This document shows positions 1-9,300 of a stretch of DNA of 38,777 bases, piece by piece. Position 1 is the stretch's first letter; the number at the start of each line of letters is the position of its first letter. Both the position numbers and the translations under genes were made by a program. The notes below the pieces were generated by a model, which was not told where the DNA came from, made no database searches, and was given only the letters and a program-made list of their open reading frames with translations. The stretch is from Rhodoplanes elegans (GTDB taxonomy: Bacteria; Pseudomonadota; Alphaproteobacteria; Rhizobiales; Xanthobacteraceae), in NCBI RefSeq assembly GCF_016653355.1, contig NZ_NHSK01000312.1, positions 1 to 38,777 of the forward strand. The letters run 5' to 3'.

Positions 1-96
1 GTCGGGACAGCTCTGGGGACGCGGGGGTCGGCGGGTCGGCCGCACGGCCGCATCCCTCTTACGACAGCAGGGCCGGCGCGCGCACGACACGCACGA

Positions 97-645
97 TCAC
101 GCTCCGGTGAACCACTTGAGACCGAGCGCCCCGGGCACCAGCAGCACGGCGGCCCAGACGAAGGCCGAGGAGAAGTTCGCCGCCTGGAAATGCCACCACG
201 GCATCACGAAGATGCCGGCGACCAGCGGCACCGAGGCGCGCAGCGGCCCGAAGAAGCGCCCGATGAAGATCGCGGCGACGCCGAACCGCTTGATGAAGGC
301 CTCGCCCTTGGGCAGCAGCTCGGGGTGGCGCGACAGCGGCCAGACATGCGCGACCCTGTCCTTGAAGGTGAAGCCGAGCCAGTAGGACACCCAGTCGCCG
401 AGCGCGGCGCCGACCGCCGCCGCCACCCAGATCGGCCAGAACTCGAGCCCGCCGAGCCCGACCAGCGCCCCGATCCCGATCAGGGCCGCCCAGGCGGGCA
501 CGATCAGCGAGAAGAAGGCGAGCGATTCCGCGAAGGCCAGGAGGCCGACCACGGGGGCGGCCCACATCTGGTTGTCGCGCACGAAGTCGATCAGGCTTTG
601 GGTGTACTGTTCCAGCATGTCCGGGAAGAGATGGGAGCCGAGCAT
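97..645 (-). CDS. DedA family membrane protein
   Basis: The 182-residue product has hydrophobic stretches at about residues 27-48 and 50-85, a C-terminal hydrophobic segment, and the DedA signature at about 129-144 (G-R-F-F-G-P-L-R, then P-L-V-A-G). DedA proteins are inner-membrane proteins of the SNARE-associated/VTT superfamily linked to lipid flipping and envelope homeostasis; the substrate here is unknown. The frame stays open far upstream, but only because it runs antisense through parE, so the start must be local: ATG 645, or the internal ATG at 618. The gene is divergent from parE and appears monocistronic. Family assignment is secure; the exact start is not. Confidence 0.88.
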   Translation of the reverse strand: MLGSHLFPDMLEQYTQSLIDFVRDNQMWAAPVVGLLAFAESLAFFSLIVPAWAALIGIGALVGLGGLEFWPIWVAAAVGAALGDWVSYWLGFTFKDRVAHVWPLSRHPELLPKGEAFIKRFGVAAIFIGRFFGPLRASVPLVAGIFVMPWWHFQAANFSSAFVWAAVLLVPGALGLKWFTGA

Positions 646-990
646 GGGCGGAGCCAGGGTCCCGGACGGCGGAACACCGCGGCGGCGTGACGCGGACCGC
701 CTCCGCCCCGGGGTCCGGCGGGACGTGCGCGCCTCGTGCACGACGATCGCACGGGGGCCGAGGCTTGTCACGCGGCGCGGCGCCGCGGTAGACGAACTCG
801 CGCGATCGCTGTTCGCGCAAGAGTTGAGCCAAGGCCTCGCTATCCGCCCTGCTCGTGCCACAGCGTTGGTGCCACACCTTCGCCCGGCCGCATGGCATAG
901 TGCGGCAATCCCGATTCGGCCGGTCCCGCCGCCGCCGCGCAGGATGCGCACGCGCGGGCCGTCCGTTCGCCATAGAGACCGACACGCCCG
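646..990. other. Intergenic region between dedA-like gene and parE
   Basis: About 345 bases separate the two divergent genes and should hold both promoters. No convincing -35/-10 pair, operator or small gene was found. Open frames crossing it are extensions of antisense frames and show no recognisable protein. Confidence 0.5.
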
Positions 991-3090
<2,100 letters not shown>

Positions 3091-3126
3091 GGGGGGGCGA
3101 AGGAGAAGCGGGGCGGCGGGACGCAT

Positions 3127-3163
3127 CGTCGTAGGGTGGGTGGAGCCGAAGGCGATACCCACC
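3127..3163 (+). repeat. Dispersed intergenic repeat family A, copy 1
   Basis: The core GTAGGGTGGGTGGAGCCGAA is followed by GGCGATACCCACC. Related copies lie at 5795-5835 (same strand) and 6656-6686 (opposite strand). Such elements are noncoding although frames through them stay open. The AT-rich islet sequence begins about 25 bases after this copy. Confidence 0.75.
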
Positions 3164-3186
3164 GACACGGCGGTGCGCGGCTACAA

Positions 3187-4344
3187 CTAGGCGTTCTCGG
3201 CCTCGGAAATGAATCGCTCAATTTCAGGAACATACCCAGAGAGATACACAGACTTTCTTCTTTTTATCAGCGAGCCAATTGCCGACCTCACGATCCTCCA
3301 TTTTGATAAATATTTCGCAAGGTAATAAATTAACACACCTCGATTGGCGGGAAACGCTTGAGAGTACATTTGGGAGATCATTTCCGCAACAATATACTCA
3401 ACGTCCTCGTCAGATGTCGCCTTGTTTTGTACGACACTTCTATACAGCCTATCAAGAACATCGTTTGCAAATTTGCCGCGATCTTTGTAGCTCCGCAAAA
3501 CAAACGCAGCCAACGCCCGATCGCCAATCAGCGCGCCTAGCAGCATCGCAAGACGCTCCTCTTGACGAGCGGCTTTTGAGACTTCTTTTAAAAGAACCAA
3601 TATCTGAGCACTATTATCAGAAAATTCATTACCCTCGATACTCCTTATCTCGCCCTCGCAGCTCCTGCTTGCCTTAAAATCGAATTCATTCAAGATTCTT
3701 TGTATAAGCTCCACTTCATCTAAGTTGGCCCGATCAACGGGATCTAACGCACTTAAATCAAGAGAGAGGTCGCCCTCACTACTAACGTTTGCAATCAGGC
3801 GAGAACGAGTCTGGAGAATTCTCTTTGCCGCATCCTCGTTAGGTGCCGCATCTAAAATCATTTTCCACAAAACCGACAAGAGACTGCTGCGCTCATAAAA
3901 AGCCCGCCCAGCACCAATTCCTCCTCGCGATATAACCCTTCTCTTCATTTCAAGGCGAATTTCTTTTTTTTCTTGTTCTGTACCAATCAATTCGAAGATC
4001 TGCAGATTTATTTCCACTTCATCCTTATTTCTTCTCGCAAATCCTCTCAGACAAGACTCCAATTGAGCTAAAGTGCCAACCTGAGGCGCTCCTGTCTCAG
4101 GCATAAAACAAAATAATGCTCCTCCACCCACTCTGCACCACCTTCTATCACTGATGCATATTTCGCCTTCTATTTCTCCATCCACCACATCGAATCGGCT
4201 TATTAAATCGGTGTATTCATCGACAATTTGAATTGTCCTGAGGCTCCGATCTGAAGGGTGGCAAAAAAGAGGAAGCGCAAACCCTATTCTTGTTCTAGAA
4301 TATGGTAAGCAGCCCACAACAAAAAACTCATCGGTCGATTTCAT
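3187..4344 (-). CDS. Hypothetical protein, second gene of AT-rich islet cassette
   Basis: The 385-residue product is not recognised. It appears soluble, with no signal peptide, clear membrane segment or enzyme motif. The N-terminal ~100 residues look compact and beta-rich; the region from about 105 to 385 is charged and probably mostly helical, ending in a basic stretch and an acidic tail. Its ATG overlaps the stop of the upstream gene in an ATGA arrangement, which implies translational coupling and a joint function. Base composition is much AT-richer than the rest of the window, so recent acquisition is likely. Its own stop codon falls at the edge of dispersed repeat A, so the native C-terminus could have been cut. 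A role in defence or toxin-antitoxin biology is only a guess from context. Confidence 0.65.
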   Translation of the reverse strand: MKSTDEFFVVGCLPYSRTRIGFALPLFCHPSDRSLRTIQIVDEYTDLISRFDVVDGEIEGEICISDRRWCRVGGGALFCFMPETGAPQVGTLAQLESCLRGFARRNKDEVEINLQIFELIGTEQEKKEIRLEMKRRVISRGGIGAGRAFYERSSLLSVLWKMILDAAPNEDAAKRILQTRSRLIANVSSEGDLSLDLSALDPVDRANLDEVELIQRILNEFDFKASRSCEGEIRSIEGNEFSDNSAQILVLLKEVSKAARQEERLAMLLGALIGDRALAAFVLRSYKDRGKFANDVLDRLYRSVVQNKATSDEDVEYIVAEMISQMYSQAFPANRGVLIYYLAKYLSKWRIVRSAIGSLIKRRKSVYLSGYVPEIERFISEAENA

Positions 4345-5234
4345 AGATGCCCCCTGCTCTGATAGAGGAGCCGAACTTCTGCCTCAAGTAGAGCGTGATA
4401 ATATTCTGGGTGTCGGCCGGGAACGAACGAATATGGAGCGATGGCGACCCCTTCTCCTTCGAGCTCCTCTAACCAAGGGGCGTGCGATTCATCACTCCAT
4501 ATTGTATGCGGAACAATTATTGCAATTAAGTTTCCCTTTAAATCAACAGCAGTGTCAAGCAAGACCTCAATTGTCCAAATCCTGTCGTCTGGTTCATTCC
4601 TCCCCCGGGATGCAATGAGACTCAGGTACGCTCTCGCGTGAAATTCCCACGCTGCCGCGGCGCCGATTCCGTCCTGACCCCTTAGATGTTGACCTTCAAA
4701 ATACATCCTTCGGGATCCAAAAACGCATGATACTAGTTTATTCGGCCGACTCACATCTTGCTCTAAAGAGAAATCTTCGACAGCCATTTCATCAGGAAGC
4801 ATGTGCTTGTATAATCGTTTATCAAATGCACCGGTGTCGAATGCGAATATTGCCCGCGCAGATTCGATCAGATTCGGATTAAATATAAAGCAATATGGGC
4901 AAGACGCTTAAACCTTCACTGCACCAGACGCACTAATTCTGTAAGCAGGCCGCCCATAAAAGAAATACGCTAAACTCTCGTTGAAAACGGAGCATTGGCT
5001 TGGACTGACAGAGCCAGAACGACATATGTCTTCAGCTCCAATACCTTTTGTAATGTGGGTCAATGGCATCAACGGCCAGTTTGGCGCCATTTGTTTATCG
5101 ACCCATTCTCGGAAGCCGGGTCTGCCACCAGAGAGCTTCATGAAATGCTCCAGCGAGGGCGGAACTTCGCGCGGTTTCGAACGCCTTGTATATGCATGCT
5201 TATTGAGTTTAATCGAATGCTCGCTGGTCGGCAA
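4341..5234 (-). pseudogene. Hypothetical protein interrupted by in-frame TAA (first gene of islet cassette)
   Basis: Two open stretches, 4911-5234 and 4341-4907, lie in one frame and are separated only by a TAA at 4908-4910. Sense translation continues on both sides (G-R-P-A-Y-R-I-S before; C-P-Y-C-F-I-F and F-D-T-G-A-F-D-K-R after), and no ATG occurs for about 35 codons after the stop. This looks like one gene of about 297 codons broken by a nonsense change. The upstream start is uncertain: TTG at 5234 or ATG at 5141. The N-terminal part has an H-I-T motif followed some 40 residues later by Y-F-F-Y-G-R-P-A-Y-R, loosely reminiscent of ADP-ribosyltransferase-like folds, but that is not established. 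ATG 4802 could still give a 153-residue C-terminal product. The stop overlaps the next gene's ATG. Confidence 0.6.
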
Positions 5235-5330
5235 TCGATCGCCGAATGTTCCGATGGGAGCTTAAGATAGCAGCTAAAATCAAGATGAAATGTGGGCAGC
5301 AGGTTCACCCGTCCTTCCTGGAGGCGTGGC

Positions 5331-5573
5331 ATGCCCATTTCGGCGGTGACGCGTGATCCGACCGCCGTGGCCATCGCCGTGACGGACGACCGGCTGGTCG
5401 TCACGCTCAAAGACGGGCGCGAGGTTGCGGCCCCACTCGTGTGGTTTCTGCGCCTCGTCGACGCGACGGCGGCGTAGCGCGGCAACTGGCGCCTGATCGG
5501 CCGCGGCCAGGGTATCCACTGGCCCGATCTCGACGAGGACGTGTCGGTCGCGAGCGTGTTGAGGGCGAGCTGA
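5331..5573 (+). pseudogene. DUF2442 domain protein interrupted by in-frame TAG
   Basis: An ATG at 5331, preceded by GGAGG about 6 bases upstream, opens an 80-codon frame stopped at codon 49 by TAG (5475-5477). The same frame continues with R-G-N-W-R-L-I-G-R-G and G-I-H-W-P-D-L-D-E-D to TGA at 5571-5573. Both halves match the DUF2442 plan: T-D-D-R-L-V-V-T-L-K-D-G-R and P-L-V-W-F before the stop, G-I-H-W-P-D-L-D-E-D after it. The family normally has Gln at or near this point, so CAG to TAG is the simplest explanation. DUF2442 proteins often pair with a DUF4160 partner in a presumed toxin-antitoxin unit; no partner is recognisable here. It is GC-rich, unlike the adjacent AT-rich genes. Confidence 0.75.
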
Positions 5574-5598
5574 GAGACGACGGACGTCGCGGCCAGCC

Positions 5599-5679
5599 GT
5601 AGCCCGGCTCGAGCGCAGCGAAAGCCGGGATCTTCGACGCGCTCCCGTCCCGGGTTTCGTTTCACTCAACCCGGGCTAC
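5599..5679. repeat. Palindromic intergenic repeat (family B)
   Basis: The left arm 5599-5630 starts GTAGCCCGGCTCGAG and the right arm 5648-5679 ends with CAACCCGGGCTAC. They pair at about 26 of 32 positions around a 17-base loop. The sequence resembles the widespread proteobacterial GTAGCCCGGGTTGAG-type palindromes. It lies just before the second parE 3' copy. Confidence 0.75.
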
Positions 5680-5686
5680 GAGGTTG

Positions 5687-5770
5687 CTGATGGGCACCAA
5701 GGCCGAGACCCGCTTCGCCTTCATCCAGGAGCGCGCCGAGTTCGCCTCCGAGGACATGCTCGACGTGTGA
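5687..5770 (+). pseudogene. Detached parE 3' end (right copy of duplication)
   Basis: The 84 bases match 3007-3090 at 83 positions and encode the last 27 residues of ParE plus stop, with no start or upstream ParE sequence. It is a gene fragment. It could be the displaced original parE end after an element integrated, or a copy produced by duplication. The single difference makes no change outside the third-last sense codon area (GAC is kept as GAC, since the change is in the preceding codon's last base). Confidence 0.88.
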
Positions 5771-5794
5771 GCGGCGCGCCTGGGCGCGAGGCCT

Positions 5795-5835
5795 CGTCGT
5801 AGGGTGGGTGGAAAGCCGCAGGCGATCCCGACCCA
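5795..5835 (+). repeat. Dispersed intergenic repeat family A, copy 2
   Basis: The sequence CGTCGTAGGGTGGGTGG is shared with copy 1 (3127-3163), followed by a diverged GCCGCAGGCGAT part. Both parE 3' copies are followed by a family A element within about 40 bases. The duplicated unit may therefore originally have included the repeat, or the repeat may have mediated recombination. Confidence 0.7.
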
Positions 5836-5842
5836 CACCACG

Positions 5843-6472
5843 TCACGCCGGCACGGCGTGTGGAGGCGGCTCGCCCACCTCCTTCAGCATGGTGGTGACG
5901 CTGCCGAAGCCGAAGAGATACCGCAGGACACCGATCGATTCGGTCGACCGCGCCCTGTGGCCCTGCCGCTCGTAGAGCGCACGGGCGCGCGGATTGCCGT
6001 CGACCACGTCGAGGCGCACGCGCTCCAGGCCGCACGCCCGGGCCTGGCTCTCCACGGCGCTCAGAAGCGCGGTTCCGACGCCCGAGCCGCGGGCGCTCGC
6101 ATCCACGAAGAGACCGTCCATCAGCAACGTGCCGGCCTCACACGGCCGCTCCAGGATGCTCACGAGCAGGCCCCGAAGAGGCGCCCCGAACGGGCCGTAG
6201 ACCCGCACGAGATCAGCAAAGTCCCCGCCCACGAAGGCGCCCCGTGGCGTCTTGAAGCCGGCCACACCGAGGAAGCGACCATCGACCGAGACGGCACTGA
6301 TCGCATGGCTGGAATCGAGGACCCGTCGCACGAAGGCGATGGCCCTGCGCTGTGGGCCGAGCGGATAACGGAGCTTGCGTGCGAACGCATTCCAATAGCC
6401 GGCGGCCGCCTGCGCCCGGTGTTCAGACCGAAGCCCTGGCTCGATCCGGAAGTTCAGGTGGGGATGGGTCAT
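5843..6472 (-). CDS. GNAT family N-acetyltransferase
   Basis: The 209-residue protein starts at ATG 6472. It has the GNAT acetyl-CoA binding motif near residues 127-137 (A-R-G-S-G-V-G-T-A-L after a beta strand L-F-V-D) and the following N-P-R-A-R-A-L-Y-E-R-Q-G-H motif that closes the fold. Such enzymes move an acetyl group from acetyl-CoA to an amine; the acceptor cannot be told. The N-terminal ~60 residues form an extra, Arg-rich helical part. The gene stands alone between repeats of family A. Confidence 0.85.
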   Translation of the reverse strand: MTHPHLNFRIEPGLRSEHRAQAAAGYWNAFARKLRYPLGPQRRAIAFVRRVLDSSHAISAVSVDGRFLGVAGFKTPRGAFVGGDFADLVRVYGPFGAPLRGLLVSILERPCEAGTLLMDGLFVDASARGSGVGTALLSAVESQARACGLERVRLDVVDGNPRARALYERQGHRARSTESIGVLRYLFGFGSVTTMLKEVGEPPPHAVPA

Positions 6473-6655
6473 CGATCGTCCTCTTCGCCCGGCCGATATA
6501 GGCGCGAGGACCGGAGGTGCAATAGGACCGACACGATCGGGAGCGCTGATCGGGGAACACCGGTCGCGATCGGCTCCGCGGACCGATGTTCCGCACCTCG
6601 GGATGACGCGTCATGCAACGCTAACCCGACAGGGAGCGGCGGCGCACGGCCATGA

Positions 6656-6686
6656 TGGGTATCGCCTGCGGCTCCACCCATCCTAC
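6656..6686 (-). repeat. Dispersed intergenic repeat family A, copy 3 (inverted)
   Basis: Read on the minus strand this is GTAGGATGGGTGGAGCCGCA followed by GGCGATACCCA, nearly the same as copy 1. It lies between the acetyltransferase start and the methyltransferase stop. Confidence 0.75.
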
Positions 6687-6724
6687 AAGCCACGAGCATT
6701 GCCTCGGCGCGACCGCGCCCGCCC

Positions 6725-7471
6725 TCACCGCCGCATCAATGCGAACACGCCCCACCCCAGAAGCTCGCGCGTAAAGGCAGCGTAGCGCACGGGCTCGGTC
6801 GTCAGGAGGCTCCGCACCTCGGCGGCGAGGTCGTCGCCGGGATTGGCGTCGAGCCAGCGGCGCATGGTGAGCCATTTCGCAGCTTCGTACCGGTCCCAGC
6901 CGTCCTGGTCGGCCAGCACCATCTCGACGACGTCGCAGCCGAGCCGGCCGAAGGAGGCGAGCAGCTCGGGCAGCAACAGGAAGTCGGAGATCGCGGTGGC
7001 GAGGCAGCGCCGGGCGTCGTCGTCGCTCGGCGGCAGCCGTCGCCAGTAGGGCTCGCCGATCAGCATGATCCCGCCGTCGCGCAGGCTCCGCTCCAGAAGC
7101 GCGATCGTGCCGGCGACGCCGCCGCCGATCCAGGTGGCGCCGACACAGGCCGCCACGTCGACCTTCTCGTCGGCGACATGGCCGGCCGCGTCGCCATGGA
7201 CGAAGGTCACGCGATCGGCGACGCCGAGCTCCACGGCACGCTGTTGCGCGTGCGCCGTGAACAGCGGGCTCATGTCGATGCCGGTGCCGACGATGCCGTG
7301 ATCGCGGGCCCAGGTGCACAGCATCTCCCCAGAACCGCTGCCGAGGTCGAGCACGCGGGCGCCCGGCGCGAGCCGCAGCGCCGCGCCGAGCACGGCGAGT
7401 TTTTCGGGGGTGATCGGATTGTGGATGCGGTGCGCGTTTTCCGTGATGTTGAAGATCCGAGGGATGTCCAC
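6725..7471 (-). CDS. SAM-dependent methyltransferase, YjhP-like
   Basis: The 248-residue protein is a class I methyltransferase. The glycine-rich SAM loop is at about 40-49 (V-L-D-L-G-S-G-S-G-E), an acidic strand end G-I-D-M-S follows near 65, and a V-D-V-A-A-C-V-G-A-T-W-I-G-G-G segment is typical of the E. coli YjhP subgroup. The substrate is unknown. The start is a GTG at 7471 with the family's M-D-I-P-R-I-F-N-I opening. The gene is divergent from the acetate transporter and not part of a visible operon. Confidence 0.86.
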   Translation of the reverse strand: MDIPRIFNITENAHRIHNPITPEKLAVLGAALRLAPGARVLDLGSGSGEMLCTWARDHGIVGTGIDMSPLFTAHAQQRAVELGVADRVTFVHGDAAGHVADEKVDVAACVGATWIGGGVAGTIALLERSLRDGGIMLIGEPYWRRLPPSDDDARRCLATAISDFLLLPELLASFGRLGCDVVEMVLADQDGWDRYEAAKWLTMRRWLDANPGDDLAAEVRSLLTTEPVRYAAFTRELLGWGVFALMRR

Positions 7472-7837
7472 GCTGGACGCGCTCCTTCACGCAATCGACC
7501 AAACCGAATGGAGCGGCGCATGCTTATCTCGCGCGCGCCAAAAACATGACACCGGCCAACGCCGGTGCGCCGTCCGTAGCCCGCGCGGCCCGGCGGCGGA
7601 ATGCGGGGCTTTACGGTATCGCGATGCATCGGGACGGCAGCGCGTCCGCGCGCGTCACCGCCTCGCCCCGCCGGCGGAGGCGACCGGGCGGTTTTATCAC
7701 ACCTCGGCTTTACAATTGAAAATCACGCAAAACTCCATACACACCCTGTGCTTGCGACCACCTAACCGCGTCGGCATAGTTGGACGTGCGAGGTCGCACC
7801 GCGTCACGTCGCGGCCCGCTCAGGGGGAGTGCGTCGC
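7472..7837. other. Intergenic region between methyltransferase and satP
   Basis: These 366 bases separate divergent genes. They contain a short perfect hairpin (CACCGGC/GCCGGTG, about 7547-7565), repeat family C copy 1 (7581-7620) and a locally AT-richer stretch at about 7690-7750 where a satP promoter is plausible. A weak TTGAAA lies near 7715, without a good -10 match. No small gene was recognised. Confidence 0.5.
7581..7620 (+). repeat. Dispersed intergenic repeat family C, copy 1
   Basis: The 40 bases match 9203-9242 at 34 positions, sharing CCGCGCGGCC and GCGGAATGCGGGG. The two copies flank the satP and Cache genes in the same orientation. Confidence 0.6.
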
Positions 7838-8485
7838 ATGGCAGAGCAGAAAGTCGGAAATCCCGCCGTGGTCGGGCTGGCCGGGTTCGGCCTCACCACG
7901 ATGGTGCTGCAGTTCCACAATGTCGGCTGGATGGGCATCGGCCCGGTGGTGTGGCTCGGGCTGATCTTCGGCGGCTTCGCCCAGATGGTCGCCGGCCTGC
8001 AGGAGATGAAGACCGGCAACAATTTCGGCTACTGCGCCTTCACGGCCTATGGGTGCTTCTGGATCGCGCTGGCGCTGCTGCTGATCGGCAACCACTACAA
8101 TCTCTACGTCTCCAGCAAGAGCGACATCGGCTGGTTCCTGATCGCCTGGACGCTGTTCACGGCGATCCTGTGGGTCGGCGCGCTGCGCATCTCGGGCGCG
8201 CTGGCGCTGACCTTCACGCTGCTGCTCGGCGGCTTCGTGCTGCTCGACCTCGCGCATTTCGGCTTCCCGGAGCTGACCGTGGTGGCCGGCTACGAGCTGA
8301 TGCTGTGCGCCGCCATGGCTTGGTACATCATGGCGCATCTGATCTTCGCCGACGTGTTCGGCCGCGACGTCCTGCCGGTCGGCAAGCCGTGGCTGCGCGC
8401 CCGGACCGCGCCGGTCGCCGCGGCCGCGCCGCGTCCGTCGGCGGCGCCGGTCGCGACCCTCGAGGTCGCCGGCGCCAAGGGCTGA
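7838..8485 (+). CDS. satP: Acetate uptake transporter, GPR1/FUN34/SatP family
   Basis: The protein is about 215 residues with six hydrophobic segments and the family opening N-P-A-V-V-G-L-A-G-F-G near residue 7. Members form inner-membrane channels or symporters for acetate and succinate. ATG 7838 is preferred over GTG 7829 because AGGGGGAG at 7822-7829 is a well-spaced ribosome binding site for it. The C-terminus carries an extra Ala/Pro-rich tail of about 30 residues. The next gene, 41 bases downstream on the same strand, encodes an exported Cache sensor-type protein and may be cotranscribed. Confidence 0.87.
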   Translation: MAEQKVGNPAVVGLAGFGLTTMVLQFHNVGWMGIGPVVWLGLIFGGFAQMVAGLQEMKTGNNFGYCAFTAYGCFWIALALLLIGNHYNLYVSSKSDIGWFLIAWTLFTAILWVGALRISGALALTFTLLLGGFVLLDLAHFGFPELTVVAGYELMLCAAMAWYIMAHLIFADVFGRDVLPVGKPWLRARTAPVAAAAPRPSAAPVATLEVAGAKG

Positions 8486-8526
8486 GCGCCCGCCGCCGGA
8501 ACCGCAACCGAGATCGGAGACCCATC

Positions 8527-9081
8527 ATGCGTGCATCGAAGCTGATCGCCGCGGCGCTCGCGGCGGCATTCTGCGGCGCCGCCGCGCCGCCCGCCGTCGC
8601 CGGCGAGGACACCGCGACGCCCGAGGAGGTGGTCGCGAAAGTGTGGGGCGCGGCACGCTTCCTCAACGAGAAGGGCGCCTCCGGCATCGCCGAGTTCAAC
8701 AACGCCAGCGGCCGCTGGGTGTGGAAGGACTCCTACGTGTTCGTCTACGACTGCCGGCTCGACCGCATGGTGGCGCACCCGCTGCGGCCCGACCTGGTCG
8801 GCCGGCCGATCATGCAGATCGCCGACAACAACGGCCGGCTCATCTTCAAGGATCTGTGCAAGGCGGGCGGCGACAAGCGCGGCGGCTGGGTCGAGTATCT
8901 GTGGACCCGGCCGGGGGCCGGCGGAGTGTCGCGGAAGATCTCCTACGCGCTCGGCGCCGACATCGCCTTCTCGACCGGCCTGCAGGTGGCGGCCGGCGTC
9001 TACGACGACAAGGCCTCGGCGGCCGACCTCGCCAAGCTCACCGACAAGATGGCGGACCCGGCCAAGTACCCGGCGCACTGA
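8527..9081 (+). CDS. Exported Cache domain protein
   Basis: The 184-residue protein begins with a signal peptide (hydrophobic, Ala-rich, probable cleavage after A-V-A-G near residue 26). It continues as a single Cache-type sensing domain: a long helix E-E-V-V-A-K-V, then the W-V-W-K-D-S-Y-V-F-V-Y-D strand and the P-L-R-P-D-L-V-G-R element. No transmembrane, kinase or chemoreceptor part follows, so it is a free periplasmic binding domain. Such proteins bind small organic acids or amines. Placement after satP suggests a carboxylate ligand, which is inference. A strong hairpin follows at 9105. Confidence 0.8.
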   Translation: MRASKLIAAALAAAFCGAAAPPAVAGEDTATPEEVVAKVWGAARFLNEKGASGIAEFNNASGRWVWKDSYVFVYDCRLDRMVAHPLRPDLVGRPIMQIADNNGRLIFKDLCKAGGDKRGGWVEYLWTRPGAGGVSRKISYALGADIAFSTGLQVAAGVYDDKASAADLAKLTDKMADPAKYPAH

Positions 9082-9104
9082 GCCGTCGACCGAAACTAAG
9101 ACGG

Positions 9105-9142
9105 CGATGTCCGTCCCGGCCGCACAGCCGGGACGGACATCG
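9105..9142 (+). terminator. Strong hairpin, probable terminator of satP-Cache operon
   Basis: A perfect 16-bp stem (CGATGTCCGTCCCGGC with its complement at 9127-9142) encloses a 6-base loop 23 bases after the stop codon. There is no run of T after it, so termination may be inefficient, or the element may belong to a palindromic repeat family. Confidence 0.65.
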
Positions 9143-9202
9143 CTTGCGCCCATCTAGGCGCCGCATCCTCAATGCCGTGATCGCGGGCAAGCCGTCCCTA
9201 CC

Positions 9203-9242
9203 CCGCGCGGCCGGGGCGCGGAATGCGGGGCATTACGGCATT
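9203..9242 (+). repeat. Dispersed intergenic repeat family C, copy 2
   Basis: It matches 7581-7620 at 34 of 40 positions. It is embedded in a larger imperfect inverted repeat, with AATGCCGTGAT at about 9172 pairing with ATTACGGCATT at about 9232. Confidence 0.6.
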
Positions 9243-9300
9243 CGTGATAGGCAACGGCTGCGGCTCGGCCCGTCCGCCCACGCCACGAGGCTCGCTCGTC

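Larger units (their letters stand above)
3091..5686. mobile_element. Putative genomic islet bounded by duplicated parE 3' ends
   Basis: This segment lies between two 84-base direct repeats of the parE 3' end. Positions 3190 to about 5290 are visibly AT-rich with codon use unlike the GC-rich neighbours, as expected for transferred DNA. The contents are an unknown gene (3187-4344), an unknown gene with an in-frame stop (4341-5234), a DUF2442-type gene with an in-frame stop (5331-5573) and a palindromic repeat (5599-5679). Reconstituting the 3' end of a housekeeping gene is the usual footprint of tyrosine-recombinase integration. However, no integrase, relaxase or transposase is present, so the element is either a decayed remnant or arose by recombination. 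The exact left boundary is unsure because a dispersed repeat sits at 3127-3163. Confidence 0.65.

Noticed and set aside
3279-3677. Plus-strand frames of 132 and 60 codons within the AT-rich islet
   Set aside because: They are antisense to the 385-codon gene, have no ribosome binding site and no protein-like features.
5280-5669. Minus-strand frames of 129-175 codons over the DUF2442 pseudogene
   Set aside because: They are antisense to clear DUF2442 sequence and run through the palindromic repeat.
3091-5686. tRNA or integrase gene that would explain integration
   Set aside because: I looked for cloverleaf-like sequence and for tyrosine or serine recombinase motifs on both strands and found none.
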